Assembly (NCBI RefSeq): GCF_036568125.1
Contig: NZ_DATCTF010000013.1
Location: forward strand, 124,001-188,000
Direction of reading: 5' to 3'
DNA: 64,000 nt
DNA from: Magnetovibrio sp.
GTDB taxonomy: Bacteria; Pseudomonadota; Alphaproteobacteria; Rhodospirillales; Magnetovibrionaceae
The translations under genes and the position numbers were made by a program. Below are positions 42,636-50,603 of the stretch, piece after piece. Position 1 is the stretch's first letter; each line of letters opens with the position of its first letter. The notes beneath the pieces are model-generated. The model made no database searches. It was not told where the DNA came from and saw only the letters and a list, made by a program, of their open reading frames with translations.

Positions 42636-42668
42636 AGCGCGTCGCACGCCCAGATCGGCTTTTTCCCG

Positions 42669-44141
42669 TCAGCTTTTTTGCGCCGGGTCTTCTTCTTCCA
42701 GCCACCACATGGATGCGTCTTTTTGTGCGCCTTTGCCGGCGCCGTCGGGAAGTCGTTCTTCGGCGTGGGCGATGTTCTTTTCGGTGATTTCGACCATGCG
42801 GGTCAGGCCCAAGGAGGTGTAGACCTCGCGCGCGCCCATGAAGGCATTGAGCGCCTCTTCGAAATATTTATCCGCGTTGGTCATGCGGCCTAAAATGAAC
42901 AGCGCACTGCCCATGTTGTTTTGCGTTGCGGCCCACAAGGTCGGCTGGGTATCGCGTTTGCGGATCAGCAGCGCTTGTTTGTAGGCCGTGACCGCGCGCT
43001 CTAGCACGTCTTCATTGTTCAGTTCACGGCCCAGCATCTGTGCGGCTTGGCCGAGATTGTTCATGGTCTCGCTCCACAGCAACGGCATGGAGCGTTTGGT
43101 CAGAACCTTGAGCGCGCCTTGATAAATGACCAGTGCTTCCTTGAGGCCCTTGGTGTCGCCGCTTTTGCTGTCGAGGCGGTAGAGCACCTCGCCAAGGCGG
43201 TTTTGCGTGGTCGCCCACGGAAACGGTGTCGCTTCGAGGCTGAAGACTTCCAACGCGGCGCGATAGGCGGCGGCAGCCTGATCAAGCGTATCGACATCGT
43301 CGGTGCGTTCGCCCAATGCCTGTAGCACGGTGCCCAGATTGCGCTGCAGATAGGCCCAGTTGGTGGGACTTTCGGACCGCAACGTACCTTTGATGGCCTT
43401 GGTGTAGGCCAGCGAGGCGCGATGATAGACCTCGGTGCCGGGGAACAAATGACCGAACGACGCCAGAGAGTTGGCGAACATCGCTTGGATGGACGCCTGC
43501 TCACGGGTGGTGAAGTCGGACGGAATGCGCTCGATCGCTTCCGCCGCGTGCTCCAGGGCTTCCGCCACCAGGCTGCGGCGGCTTTGGCGTTTGGCGTCGC
43601 TTTTGGGGTTCATCGCCGCCAGCGCCGCAGCCAACAACAGCGCACCTAAATCCTCGGGATCGAAACCCACTGGTAGGGTCAGGGCTTGGAACGGTGAAAT
43701 GGTTCCGGCCGGATCCTCGTCGACCGGCGGCGGCGCGGCGAAGTGGATGTAGAGCGTGGTGCCCGGCGGCGGAACGTCGCCCCACAACACTAGATCGGCG
43801 TTGAACTTGCTGACCCAGTGCATGGCTTGGCCGCAGGCGGCGGGCAGATGTTCGGCGCGTGGCGATTCTGGCGTCAGAATAGGCTTTTCGCGCAGATGCT
43901 TGGTGCGCACGCCATCCAAATCGGCAAACACCGCGCTGAGGCTGCGGGCATGATCGACCCCGGCGATGTCGACGAACGGGGCGATGGCGATTTCCAATTC
44001 CGCGCCGGTTGCGGCGCGGCCAAACAGGCGCGAAAACAGCCCTGGCTTTTTCGCCGGGGCGGTATCCGGCTCAACGGGCCCTTGGGTTGGGACCTCGTCG
44101 GGGACGGTCGAGCGGTTCGGGTCTTGTGGCGTGTCGCTCAT
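42669..44141 (-). CDS. TPR-repeat protein
   Basis: 490 residues, soluble. The N-terminal domain (about 40-190) is unrecognised; the segment VLWGDVPPPGTTLYIHF suggests beta strands. From about 190 on there are tandem TPR-like repeats of the type P-xx-WA-xx-QNNLG-x-AL-xx-LG-R, with the YxxAL-x-V second helix (for example PTNWAYLQRNLGTVLQALGER and PTLWAATQNNMGSALFILGR). TPR arrays mediate protein contacts. It starts 24 nt after the stop of the upstream TPR/glycosyltransferase gene, forming an operon with it. Confidence 0.8.
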   Translation of the reverse strand: MSDTPQDPNRSTVPDEVPTQGPVEPDTAPAKKPGLFSRLFGRAATGAELEIAIAPFVDIAGVDHARSLSAVFADLDGVRTKHLREKPILTPESPRAEHLPAACGQAMHWVSKFNADLVLWGDVPPPGTTLYIHFAAPPPVDEDPAGTISPFQALTLPVGFDPEDLGALLLAAALAAMNPKSDAKRQSRRSLVAEALEHAAEAIERIPSDFTTREQASIQAMFANSLASFGHLFPGTEVYHRASLAYTKAIKGTLRSESPTNWAYLQRNLGTVLQALGERTDDVDTLDQAAAAYRAALEVFSLEATPFPWATTQNRLGEVLYRLDSKSGDTKGLKEALVIYQGALKVLTKRSMPLLWSETMNNLGQAAQMLGRELNNEDVLERAVTAYKQALLIRKRDTQPTLWAATQNNMGSALFILGRMTNADKYFEEALNAFMGAREVYTSLGLTRMVEITEKNIAHAEERLPDGAGKGAQKDASMWWLEEEDPAQKS

Positions 44142-44165
44142 GTTCGTTCTCGTTCAAAAGGCTCA

Positions 44166-45590
44166 TCAGCCGCCTTTAAGCACATCCATCAACGCTTGGC
44201 GTACTCTGGTGACCGTGGCGCTCCAAGGTTCATCGGCGGTGCGGCGGAAGATGCGCATGCTGGGATACCACGGGCTGTCCTCGCGATCCAGCAGCCAGCT
44301 CCAATCCGCACCGACGTCGAGCAGCATCCACACCGGCTTGCCCAGCGCGCCGGCGATATGGGCAGCGACCGAATGACTGCATATCACCAGATCCAATTGA
44401 TCGATGGCCGATGCCAAATCGGCGGCGTCCATCAGGGTTTGTCCGGTCTGTTCGATCAACGGCTGAAAACCCAGGCGCGCGATGTCGCCCGCGCCCGCGC
44501 CGCGTTCCAATGAAAACAGCTGCAAGCCGGGGATGCCGGCCAACTCGGTGAAGTCGTCCAGCATCATGTCGCCGTGGCGCTTGGGCCCCTTGGCGGCGCG
44601 ACCGTCCCAATTCGCCGACCATGCAAACCCGATGGCGAGGCGCGTTTCTGGATGAATGTCCAAACGCGATGAGCCGATCCGCGGAACCGGCAGATAGGGT
44701 GTTTCTTCGGGCACGGTGTCGACCAAAGTACCGAGCCGTGCAGGCAGGCTGAGCAGCGGCACCTGCACGTCGACGCCGGGTGCATCGGCGCCGACGCTGA
44801 TGATTTCATCGATGTCGGGCGATGACGACAACAGGTGTTTGAGATGCGGCGGACATTCCATCACCACTTTTGCACCGCCGCGTTTGAGTACGGCGGCGAA
44901 CCGTGCAAACTGGATGACGGTGCCTTCGTCGCCTTCGTAATTGACCAAGATGGCGCGCCCTTGCAGCGCCGATCCGTTCCAGTTTTCGATGTCTTTGCGG
45001 CGCGGATCGCGCCCGGGAAGGGCGAACCGGATTTCCAGCTCTTTAAAGCCGCGCTGCCACTCGCCCATCTGCAACAGCGTGATGGCGCGTTCCACCCGGC
45101 ACAGTGCATAGGTCGGCTCCAGCTTGATGGCGCGTTCGAAATGTTCCAGCGCCACTTTGCTGAGGCCGCCTTCGCGAAAGGCTAGTCCGGCATTGTAGAG
45201 CGCCTTGGGCGATTTCGGACCGTGTTTGACGGCGCGCCGATGCGCTTCGACGGCGCGCGTGGTTTCGCCGAGGTCGCGCAAGGCGTTGCCCAGGTTGGTG
45301 TAGGCATTGGCCGCGCCCGGGCGGATACCGAGCGATCTGCGGTAACACGCCACCGCCGCTTCGGGGCGTCCGGCGCTGCGCAACGCGACGCCGAGGTTGT
45401 TGTAAACCTCCGGCGCACTGGGGGCGAGCTTGAGTACGCGGGCGTATTCCTTGATGGCGATATCGAGACGACCGGCGCGGTGATGCTCCAGCGCAAGCTC
45501 ATAGACGCGCCGCGCCTCATCCGCTTGCTCGTTGCGTGCGGTGGGCTGCGTCGCGGGGGCGCCTGGTTTGGTGTTTTCTTGCGTCGTCAT
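44166..45590 (-). CDS. TPR protein with GT9-like glycosyltransferase domain
   Basis: About 474 residues from the ATG at 45590 (MTTQENTKPG...). Residues about 25-185 are TPR units (VYELALEHHRAGRLDIAIKEYARVLKLAPSAPEVYNNLGVALRSAG and following). The C-terminal half resembles heptosyltransferase-like GT9 proteins: ILVNYEGDEGTVIQFARF, RLAIGFAWSANW, DLVICSHSVAAHIAGALGKPVWMLLD, DWSWLLDREDSPWYPSMRIFRR. Such TPR-GT9 proteins may glycosylate flagellin or cell-surface proteins; the acceptor here is unknown. Confidence 0.85.
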   Translation of the reverse strand: MTTQENTKPGAPATQPTARNEQADEARRVYELALEHHRAGRLDIAIKEYARVLKLAPSAPEVYNNLGVALRSAGRPEAAVACYRRSLGIRPGAANAYTNLGNALRDLGETTRAVEAHRRAVKHGPKSPKALYNAGLAFREGGLSKVALEHFERAIKLEPTYALCRVERAITLLQMGEWQRGFKELEIRFALPGRDPRRKDIENWNGSALQGRAILVNYEGDEGTVIQFARFAAVLKRGGAKVVMECPPHLKHLLSSSPDIDEIISVGADAPGVDVQVPLLSLPARLGTLVDTVPEETPYLPVPRIGSSRLDIHPETRLAIGFAWSANWDGRAAKGPKRHGDMMLDDFTELAGIPGLQLFSLERGAGAGDIARLGFQPLIEQTGQTLMDAADLASAIDQLDLVICSHSVAAHIAGALGKPVWMLLDVGADWSWLLDREDSPWYPSMRIFRRTADEPWSATVTRVRQALMDVLKGG

Positions 45591-45692
45591 CTCAAGAACT
45601 CGTCTCCTTGGCGGAGTATCCGATGTAAGCGGCTGATGTTCAAGGGAAAGCGGCCATGGAAAGTTTGGGCTGGACGCATTACATTCCCTTTT

Positions 45693-46589
45693 ATGATTGT
45701 ATACGATATGCCGCTGTGGCGCCCCCCTTCCGAGGGCTCCAACTTCATCATCCAAGCGACGCTGGGGTGCAGCTTCAATGCGTGCACGTTTTGCACCATG
45801 TATAAGCACAAGGATTATCGCGCGCGGCCGCTCGACGAAGTATTCGCCGATATCGAAGATGCCGCCTGCGATTGGCCCGATGCGACGCGTGTCTTTCTCG
45901 CCGACGGTGACGCCTTGGTGCTGCCGACGGACGACTTGGCGCAAATTCTCGATAAACTGATCGCGACGTTTCCCGATTTACAGCGGGTGACGTGTTACGC
46001 CACGCCGCAAAATCTAACAAAAAAGTCGCCCGAGGATTTGATCCGGTTGCGTGAAAAGCGCTTGAGCATGGTTTATTTGGGGATCGAAAGCGGCTCCGAC
46101 AAGATGCTCCGGCGGATCCGCAAAGGTTCCGCCAAATTGATGGAAAAAGCCCTCGTTGCGGCTGAAAACGCCGGAATCAAGGTATCGGCGACGGTGATCC
46201 TCGGCCTTGGCGGCAAAGCGCATTGGCGCGAACACATCGAAGGCACGGCGGCATTGATCAACCGCGCTCCGCCTAAATTTCTTTCGACCTTGCAGTTGGG
46301 TTTGGAAAGCGACCAGGAACCGCGCTTTCGCCAAGCGTTCGATGCTGCCAACGATGCGGGCGAAGTCGGGTTCGAATGGCAAGACGACGATGCGATCTTG
46401 GCCGAATTGGCGTACCTTTTGGAATTACTTGATCCGCCCAAGGCGGTGATCTTCCGCTCCAACCACGCGTCTAATGCGTTGCCGTTGGCGGGCAATTTGC
46501 CGCGCGATACGGCATCTTTATTGGCGCAGGTCCGCGCCGTTCAGGGTGGAAGCGGGGGGCTCAGGCCAAAGCATTTGCGGGGGTTGTGA
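45693..46589 (+). CDS. Radical SAM protein
   Basis: About 298 residues from the ATG at 45693; the open frame extends far upstream only by chance, antisense to the TPR gene. The 4Fe-4S motif is GCSFNACTFCTMY (Cys26, Cys31, Cys34, a Cx4Cx2C form seen in the COG1032-like branch). IESGSDKMLRRIRKGS and VSATVILGLGG are the SAM-binding strands. There is no B12 domain. Substrate unknown. No clear Shine-Dalgarno precedes the start. Confidence 0.85.
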   Translation: MIVYDMPLWRPPSEGSNFIIQATLGCSFNACTFCTMYKHKDYRARPLDEVFADIEDAACDWPDATRVFLADGDALVLPTDDLAQILDKLIATFPDLQRVTCYATPQNLTKKSPEDLIRLREKRLSMVYLGIESGSDKMLRRIRKGSAKLMEKALVAAENAGIKVSATVILGLGGKAHWREHIEGTAALINRAPPKFLSTLQLGLESDQEPRFRQAFDAANDAGEVGFEWQDDDAILAELAYLLELLDPPKAVIFRSNHASNALPLAGNLPRDTASLLAQVRAVQGGSGGLRPKHLRGL

Positions 46590-46761
46590 TTCCGCTTGCC
46601 ACAAAAAAACGCGAGGATCTGGAGAAGTGGTATCGCGAAAAAAACTATGATAAAGGTGAATGCATTAGCTGTGTTGCGGTGAACGGATGCCTCGGGGGAA
46701 GGTGATCGCAACGAAAAGCAAACGATACATGACCATTGAAGTCTTGTGGGGGAGAATATAA

Positions 46762-48483
46762 ATGTCCATTAAAGCGCGCTTGATAGCCGTTCTTGCCGTC
46801 ATTTTGTTGGTTTTTGCGGGCGCTGCGACCGTGACGCTGGTCAACTTGAACGCACAGCTGCCAAAACTCGAACTGACCGAGGACAGCTCCAACGTTGTGG
46901 CGCATGAGGCCATCCCGCTGATGGTGCTGATCAAAGACATCAAGCTGGATGTGGTTCAGGTTCAGCAATGGATTTCCGATATTTCCGCGACCCGCGGTTT
47001 GCCGGGATTTGACGACGGCTTCACCGAAGCCGCCAATTATGCCCAGAAATTTACCGAGGATGTTGCCAAAGCGCGCCAATTGGCGACCAGCCTTGGGTTG
47101 ACGGAAATCGTCTCGGCGCTTGATGCCGCCCAGGCCGCGTTCGGCCCGTATTACGAAACCGGCGTAAAAATGGGCGAAATTTATGTCGCGGAAGGTCCTG
47201 AAGCCGGTAACGTGATGATGGGCAACTTCGATGCCGTCGCGGGAACCATGGGCGAAAACATGGATGCCCTGACGCTCAAGGTCGAAGAAGCCACAAATGC
47301 GCGATTGGAGGGACTCCAACACTCGATTCACGATGTGCAGGCGAGCCTTGAAGGCGTGGCACAGCTCAACATGATCCTCACCGCCATCGGTGTGGTGATT
47401 GGTTTGGCCGCGGCGATCTACCTGTTTACCTTGATCAAAGGTTCCATCGAAGGGTTGCTGGCGGATATCGAGCAGATTTCGAACCATGAATATGAAGCGG
47501 CTTCGTGCCTCAATTGCCAGCGTACCGATGAATTCGGTACCGTGGCCCGCGCGTTGATGGAAACCAAGGTCGCGCTGGGCGAGGCTGAAAAGCGCGAACG
47601 CGAACAGAAAGCCGCCGAAGCCGCGCAGGTTGAACAACGCCGTGCGGAACGCATGCGCATGGCCGAACAGTTTGAAACCAGTGTCGGCGCCGTGGTCGAA
47701 ACCGTGTCGGCGGCGGCCAAGGAAATGCAATCTACGGCGCGTTCCGTTTCTGGCACGGCCGATCAAACCAGCCATCAGGCCACCAACGTGGCGGCTGCGG
47801 CGGAACAAGCATCCGCCAACGTGCAGACGGTGGCTTCGGCGGCGGAAGAGCTGTCGAGTTCGATTTCCGAGATCTCGCGTCAGGTCTCTCAGTCCACTCA
47901 GGTTGCGGGCGCGGCGGTGGCCGAAGTCGACGGCGCCAATCAAAAGGTCCAAGGCCTGGCCGATGCGGCCAACAAGATCGGCGAAGTGGTGGCGTTGATC
48001 ACCGATATCGCCGACCAAACCAACCTGTTAGCTTTGAACGCGACCATCGAAGCGGCGCGCGCTGGCGAAGCGGGAAAAGGCTTCGCCGTGGTGGCATCCG
48101 AGGTCAAGAATCTTGCTAACCAGACCGCCAAGGCGACCGAGGAAATCTCCAACCAGATCGGCGGCATCCAGGGCGCGACCCAGGACGCGGTGCAGGCCAT
48201 CGGCTCGATCGGCGGCATCATCAACCAGATTAACGAGATCACCTCGGCGATCGCGGCGGCGGTCGAGGAGCAAGGCGCGGCGACCCAGGAAATCGCCCGC
48301 AATGTCGAACAGGCTGCGACCGGCACCCAAGAGGTCTCTTCCAACATCGCCCAGGTGACCCAGGCGGCGTCGGAGACCGGAAGCTCGGCGTCGCAAATTC
48401 TCGACGCGGCGGTCGAGCTGGGACGCCAATCCGATCAGCTCAATGGTGAAGTGAACAACTTCCTCGCCACCATTCGCGGCTAA
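46762..48483 (+). CDS. Transmembrane methyl-accepting chemotaxis protein
   Basis: 573 residues. Membrane helices at about 8-28 and 196-218 flank a helical periplasmic sensor domain (DIKLDVVQVQQWISDISATRG... resembles 4-helix-bundle ligand domains). A HAMP-like stretch includes CLNCQRTDEFGTVARALME, with two Cys. A long signalling domain has [35 protein letters not shown]. It should feed the CheA pathway. It carries its own terminator. Confidence 0.93.
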   Translation: MSIKARLIAVLAVILLVFAGAATVTLVNLNAQLPKLELTEDSSNVVAHEAIPLMVLIKDIKLDVVQVQQWISDISATRGLPGFDDGFTEAANYAQKFTEDVAKARQLATSLGLTEIVSALDAAQAAFGPYYETGVKMGEIYVAEGPEAGNVMMGNFDAVAGTMGENMDALTLKVEEATNARLEGLQHSIHDVQASLEGVAQLNMILTAIGVVIGLAAAIYLFTLIKGSIEGLLADIEQISNHEYEAASCLNCQRTDEFGTVARALMETKVALGEAEKREREQKAAEAAQVEQRRAERMRMAEQFETSVGAVVETVSAAAKEMQSTARSVSGTADQTSHQATNVAAAAEQASANVQTVASAAEELSSSISEISRQVSQSTQVAGAAVAEVDGANQKVQGLADAANKIGEVVALITDIADQTNLLALNATIEAARAGEAGKGFAVVASEVKNLANQTAKATEEISNQIGGIQGATQDAVQAIGSIGGIINQINEITSAIAAAVEEQGAATQEIARNVEQAATGTQEVSSNIAQVTQAASETGSSASQILDAAVELGRQSDQLNGEVNNFLATIRG

Positions 48484-48509
48484 GTCGCCGAACATGTATA
48501 ACGAAAAAA

Positions 48510-48542
48510 ACGGGCGCTGCCGATAGGGAGCGCCCGTTTTTT
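48510..48542 (+). terminator. Terminator after the chemoreceptor gene
   Basis: ACGGGCGCT / AGCGCCCGT (48510-48518 and 48529-48537), 10-nt loop, then a T-run; an A-run on the left may make it work for the convergent arsC gene as well. Confidence 0.9.
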
Positions 48543-48556
48543 GTGTCCAACACAGA

Positions 48557-48898
48557 TCAGACGAAATCGATAACGTTTTCAGGCGGCCGGCCCATGACGG
48601 CCTTGGCGCCTTTGATCACGATGGGCCGCTCGATGGCGCGCGGATGGGCGGCGAGCGCTGCGATCAACGCGTCGTTGTCCAGCGCGTCCACATCGATACC
48701 TTCTTCCTTGGCCTCTTTCCGGCGCACGATTTCCGCCGCGCTTTTGCCCAGCTTGGCGAGAATGTCTTTCAGTTCCGCCGCGCTGGGCGGGGTTTCCAGA
48801 TATTCGATGATTTCCGGCTCGACGCCTTTTTCGCGGATCAGCTCCAGCGTTTGACGGGATTTGGAGCAACGGGGGTTGTGATAAATGGTCACGGACAT
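48557..48898 (-). CDS. arsC: ArsC/YffB-family arsenate reductase-like protein
   Basis: 113 residues. TIYHNPRCSKSRQTLELI contains the catalytic Cys of glutaredoxin-coupled arsenate reductases; YLETPPSAAELKDILAKLG and RPIVIKGAKAVMGRPPENV follow the family pattern. It probably reduces arsenate with glutathione, though family members with other roles exist and no ars operon is nearby. It starts three nucleotides after the mechanosensitive channel gene ends. Confidence 0.88.
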   Translation of the reverse strand: MSVTIYHNPRCSKSRQTLELIREKGVEPEIIEYLETPPSAAELKDILAKLGKSAAEIVRRKEAKEEGIDVDALDNDALIAALAAHPRAIERPIVIKGAKAVMGRPPENVIDFV

Positions 48899-48901
48899 GA
48901 G

Positions 48902-50041
48902 CTAAGCCTCTTTCTTGGATGGCGGCATGAACACTTCCGGCGCGTCGCCGGGCATAGATTCGACATATAGGGATGTCGACGGGAATGCAAAGCTGGATCC
49001 TGCGCCTTCGACCACATCCTTGATGTGGTAGGCTAGACGCTCCTTGATCTCCAGCCAAGCGCCCCAGTCGGTGGTCTTGGTGAAACAATACAGCATGATA
49101 TCTATCGAGCTGTCGGAAAACTTATCGATGCGCACGAAGGTCGAAACCTCAGGCGGGTGGGCAAATTCATCGGAGCCCAGAACGTAGGCCTCGATCCCGT
49201 CGCGGATCGTCTTGAGCTGTTCGATGGTGGTGCGGTACTCGACCCCGATGTGCCAATAAATGCGCCGATGGGTCATGGCGGTGAAATTGGTCACCGCGTT
49301 GTCGGCCAACTTGGTGTTGGGCACGAACACCGGGGCCTTGTCGAACCGTCGGATCATGGTGGAACGAAAGCCGATCTGTTCCACGGTGCCTTCGACCACG
49401 CCGTCGACGCGGACCCAGTCACCTTTGTTGAAGCGCCGTTCGGCGATGATCAAGATCCCCGCGATGAGGTTCTTGAACAAATCTTGCGCGCCCAGCGCCA
49501 CTGCCACGCCGAACAACCCCAGACCGGCGAGGATCGGCCCCACCTGGATGCCCCAGATTTCCAAAACCGCCGCCACGCCGATGAACGCGATCAGCAGCTT
49601 CACCGCCTTGACCAGCCAATCCATCATCACGGCGGTAAACAGGGTTTCCAAGCGCGTCAGCAGATTCGACAGCGGTTTGATGGCGCGAAACAATGCCCAG
49701 AAAATCGCCGCCGTGATCAAAGAGCGGATCAATTTGTCGGCAATGTCTTGGTAGTGGGTTTCGAGGTTGAGGAACTGAAAGGCCAAAAACGCGCCGAAAA
49801 TGAGCGGGGCGAGGCGGATCGGTTCTTCCAGCGCCGTGAGCAGGTCGTCGTCGATCTGGGTTTTGGTTTTGCCGACCTTGAGGCGCAACGCGCCGATGAT
49901 GAACCGCGTCAACAGTCCACGCAGCAGCAAAAACGCAACGAAGATGCCGAGCGCCGCCACCATCGCGCCAATGTCGATGCCGAACACGCCGGTCCGCCAG
50001 ACGTCTTTGATGAGGGTCCACAATTCGGTGATGTTTTGCAT
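48902..50041 (-). CDS. MscS-family mechanosensitive channel
   Basis: 379 residues with about four to five membrane helices. The pore/upper-vestibule motif ILAGLGLFGVAVALGAQDLFKNLIAGILIIAERRFNKGDWVRV is the MscS hallmark, followed by GTVEQIGFRSTMIRRFDKAPVFVPN and the alpha/beta vestibule domain. It releases solutes on hypo-osmotic shock. The arsC-like gene follows closely. Confidence 0.93.
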   Translation of the reverse strand: MQNITELWTLIKDVWRTGVFGIDIGAMVAALGIFVAFLLLRGLLTRFIIGALRLKVGKTKTQIDDDLLTALEEPIRLAPLIFGAFLAFQFLNLETHYQDIADKLIRSLITAAIFWALFRAIKPLSNLLTRLETLFTAVMMDWLVKAVKLLIAFIGVAAVLEIWGIQVGPILAGLGLFGVAVALGAQDLFKNLIAGILIIAERRFNKGDWVRVDGVVEGTVEQIGFRSTMIRRFDKAPVFVPNTKLADNAVTNFTAMTHRRIYWHIGVEYRTTIEQLKTIRDGIEAYVLGSDEFAHPPEVSTFVRIDKFSDSSIDIMLYCFTKTTDWGAWLEIKERLAYHIKDVVEGAGSSFAFPSTSLYVESMPGDAPEVFMPPSKKEA

Positions 50042-50129
50042 GGCTGCCTTTAGGTCGTCTCACATTGGGGTGAGTGGATGATATCCATTGCCGACTAGGT
50101 GTAAAGGCGCGAAGTCCAGTTTGGCGCGC

Positions 50130-50603
50130 CTATTGGTCCAGTTCGGCGATCATGATGTTGGCGACGCGCAGGCGGCTGGAAAACTGGCGGCTGACATTGC
50201 CCATCAATTTGACGACCAAGTCGGGGCTTTGCGTTTGCAGTCTGGCGTAATTCTCGACGTCGATGGAATAACAGATGCAATCGCGCGAGGCCGTTACACT
50301 GGCGGATCTCGGCGCGCCGTCGATCAGGCCCATTTCACCGAAAATGGTGCCGTCGGTCAGGGTGCTGACGCGCTTGGTGCGGCTGGTGCCGGGGATGTCG
50401 ATTTCGACGTTCATGCGCCCGCGCACCAAAAAATATGCGCAATTGGCCTTGTCCCCTTGTGCGAACACAACGTCTTTGGCGCGGTAGACATGGCGCTTGG
50501 CGCACGCGCCGAGTTGCATGATTTGCGGGCGGGTAAGGCCCGACAGCAAAGCGCTGTTGGCGATGCGCCGCCGCGTCGAGGAGAGTTCCGTCGCCGCGAG
50601 ACG
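50130..50603 (-). pseudogene. Cyclic-nucleotide-binding domain cut off from its SulP transporter by an in-frame TAA
   Basis: Translated in the same frame as the SulP gene from the codon after its stop: RLAATELSSTRRRIANSALL, then a complete cNMP-binding fold (VVFAQGDKANCAYFLVRGRMNVEI, FGEMGLIDGAPRSASVTA with the phosphate-binding cassette, YARLQTQSPDLVVKLMGN). There is no good start codon at its beginning (TTG at 50549, ATG at 50519 inside the first helix) and no Shine-Dalgarno. SulP-STAS-cNMP fusions are a known architecture. One C-to-T change (CAA to TAA) would explain the split. Readthrough or a recent nonsense mutation are the alternatives. Confidence 0.7.

Noticed and set aside
45222-45692. 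Upstream extension of the radical SAM frame
   Set aside because: It is antisense to the TPR gene and lacks conserved sequence; the family length fits a start at 45693.
49157-50053. 298-codon plus-strand ORF opposite mscS
   Set aside because: Shadow of the channel gene with low-complexity Asp/Gln/Arg content.
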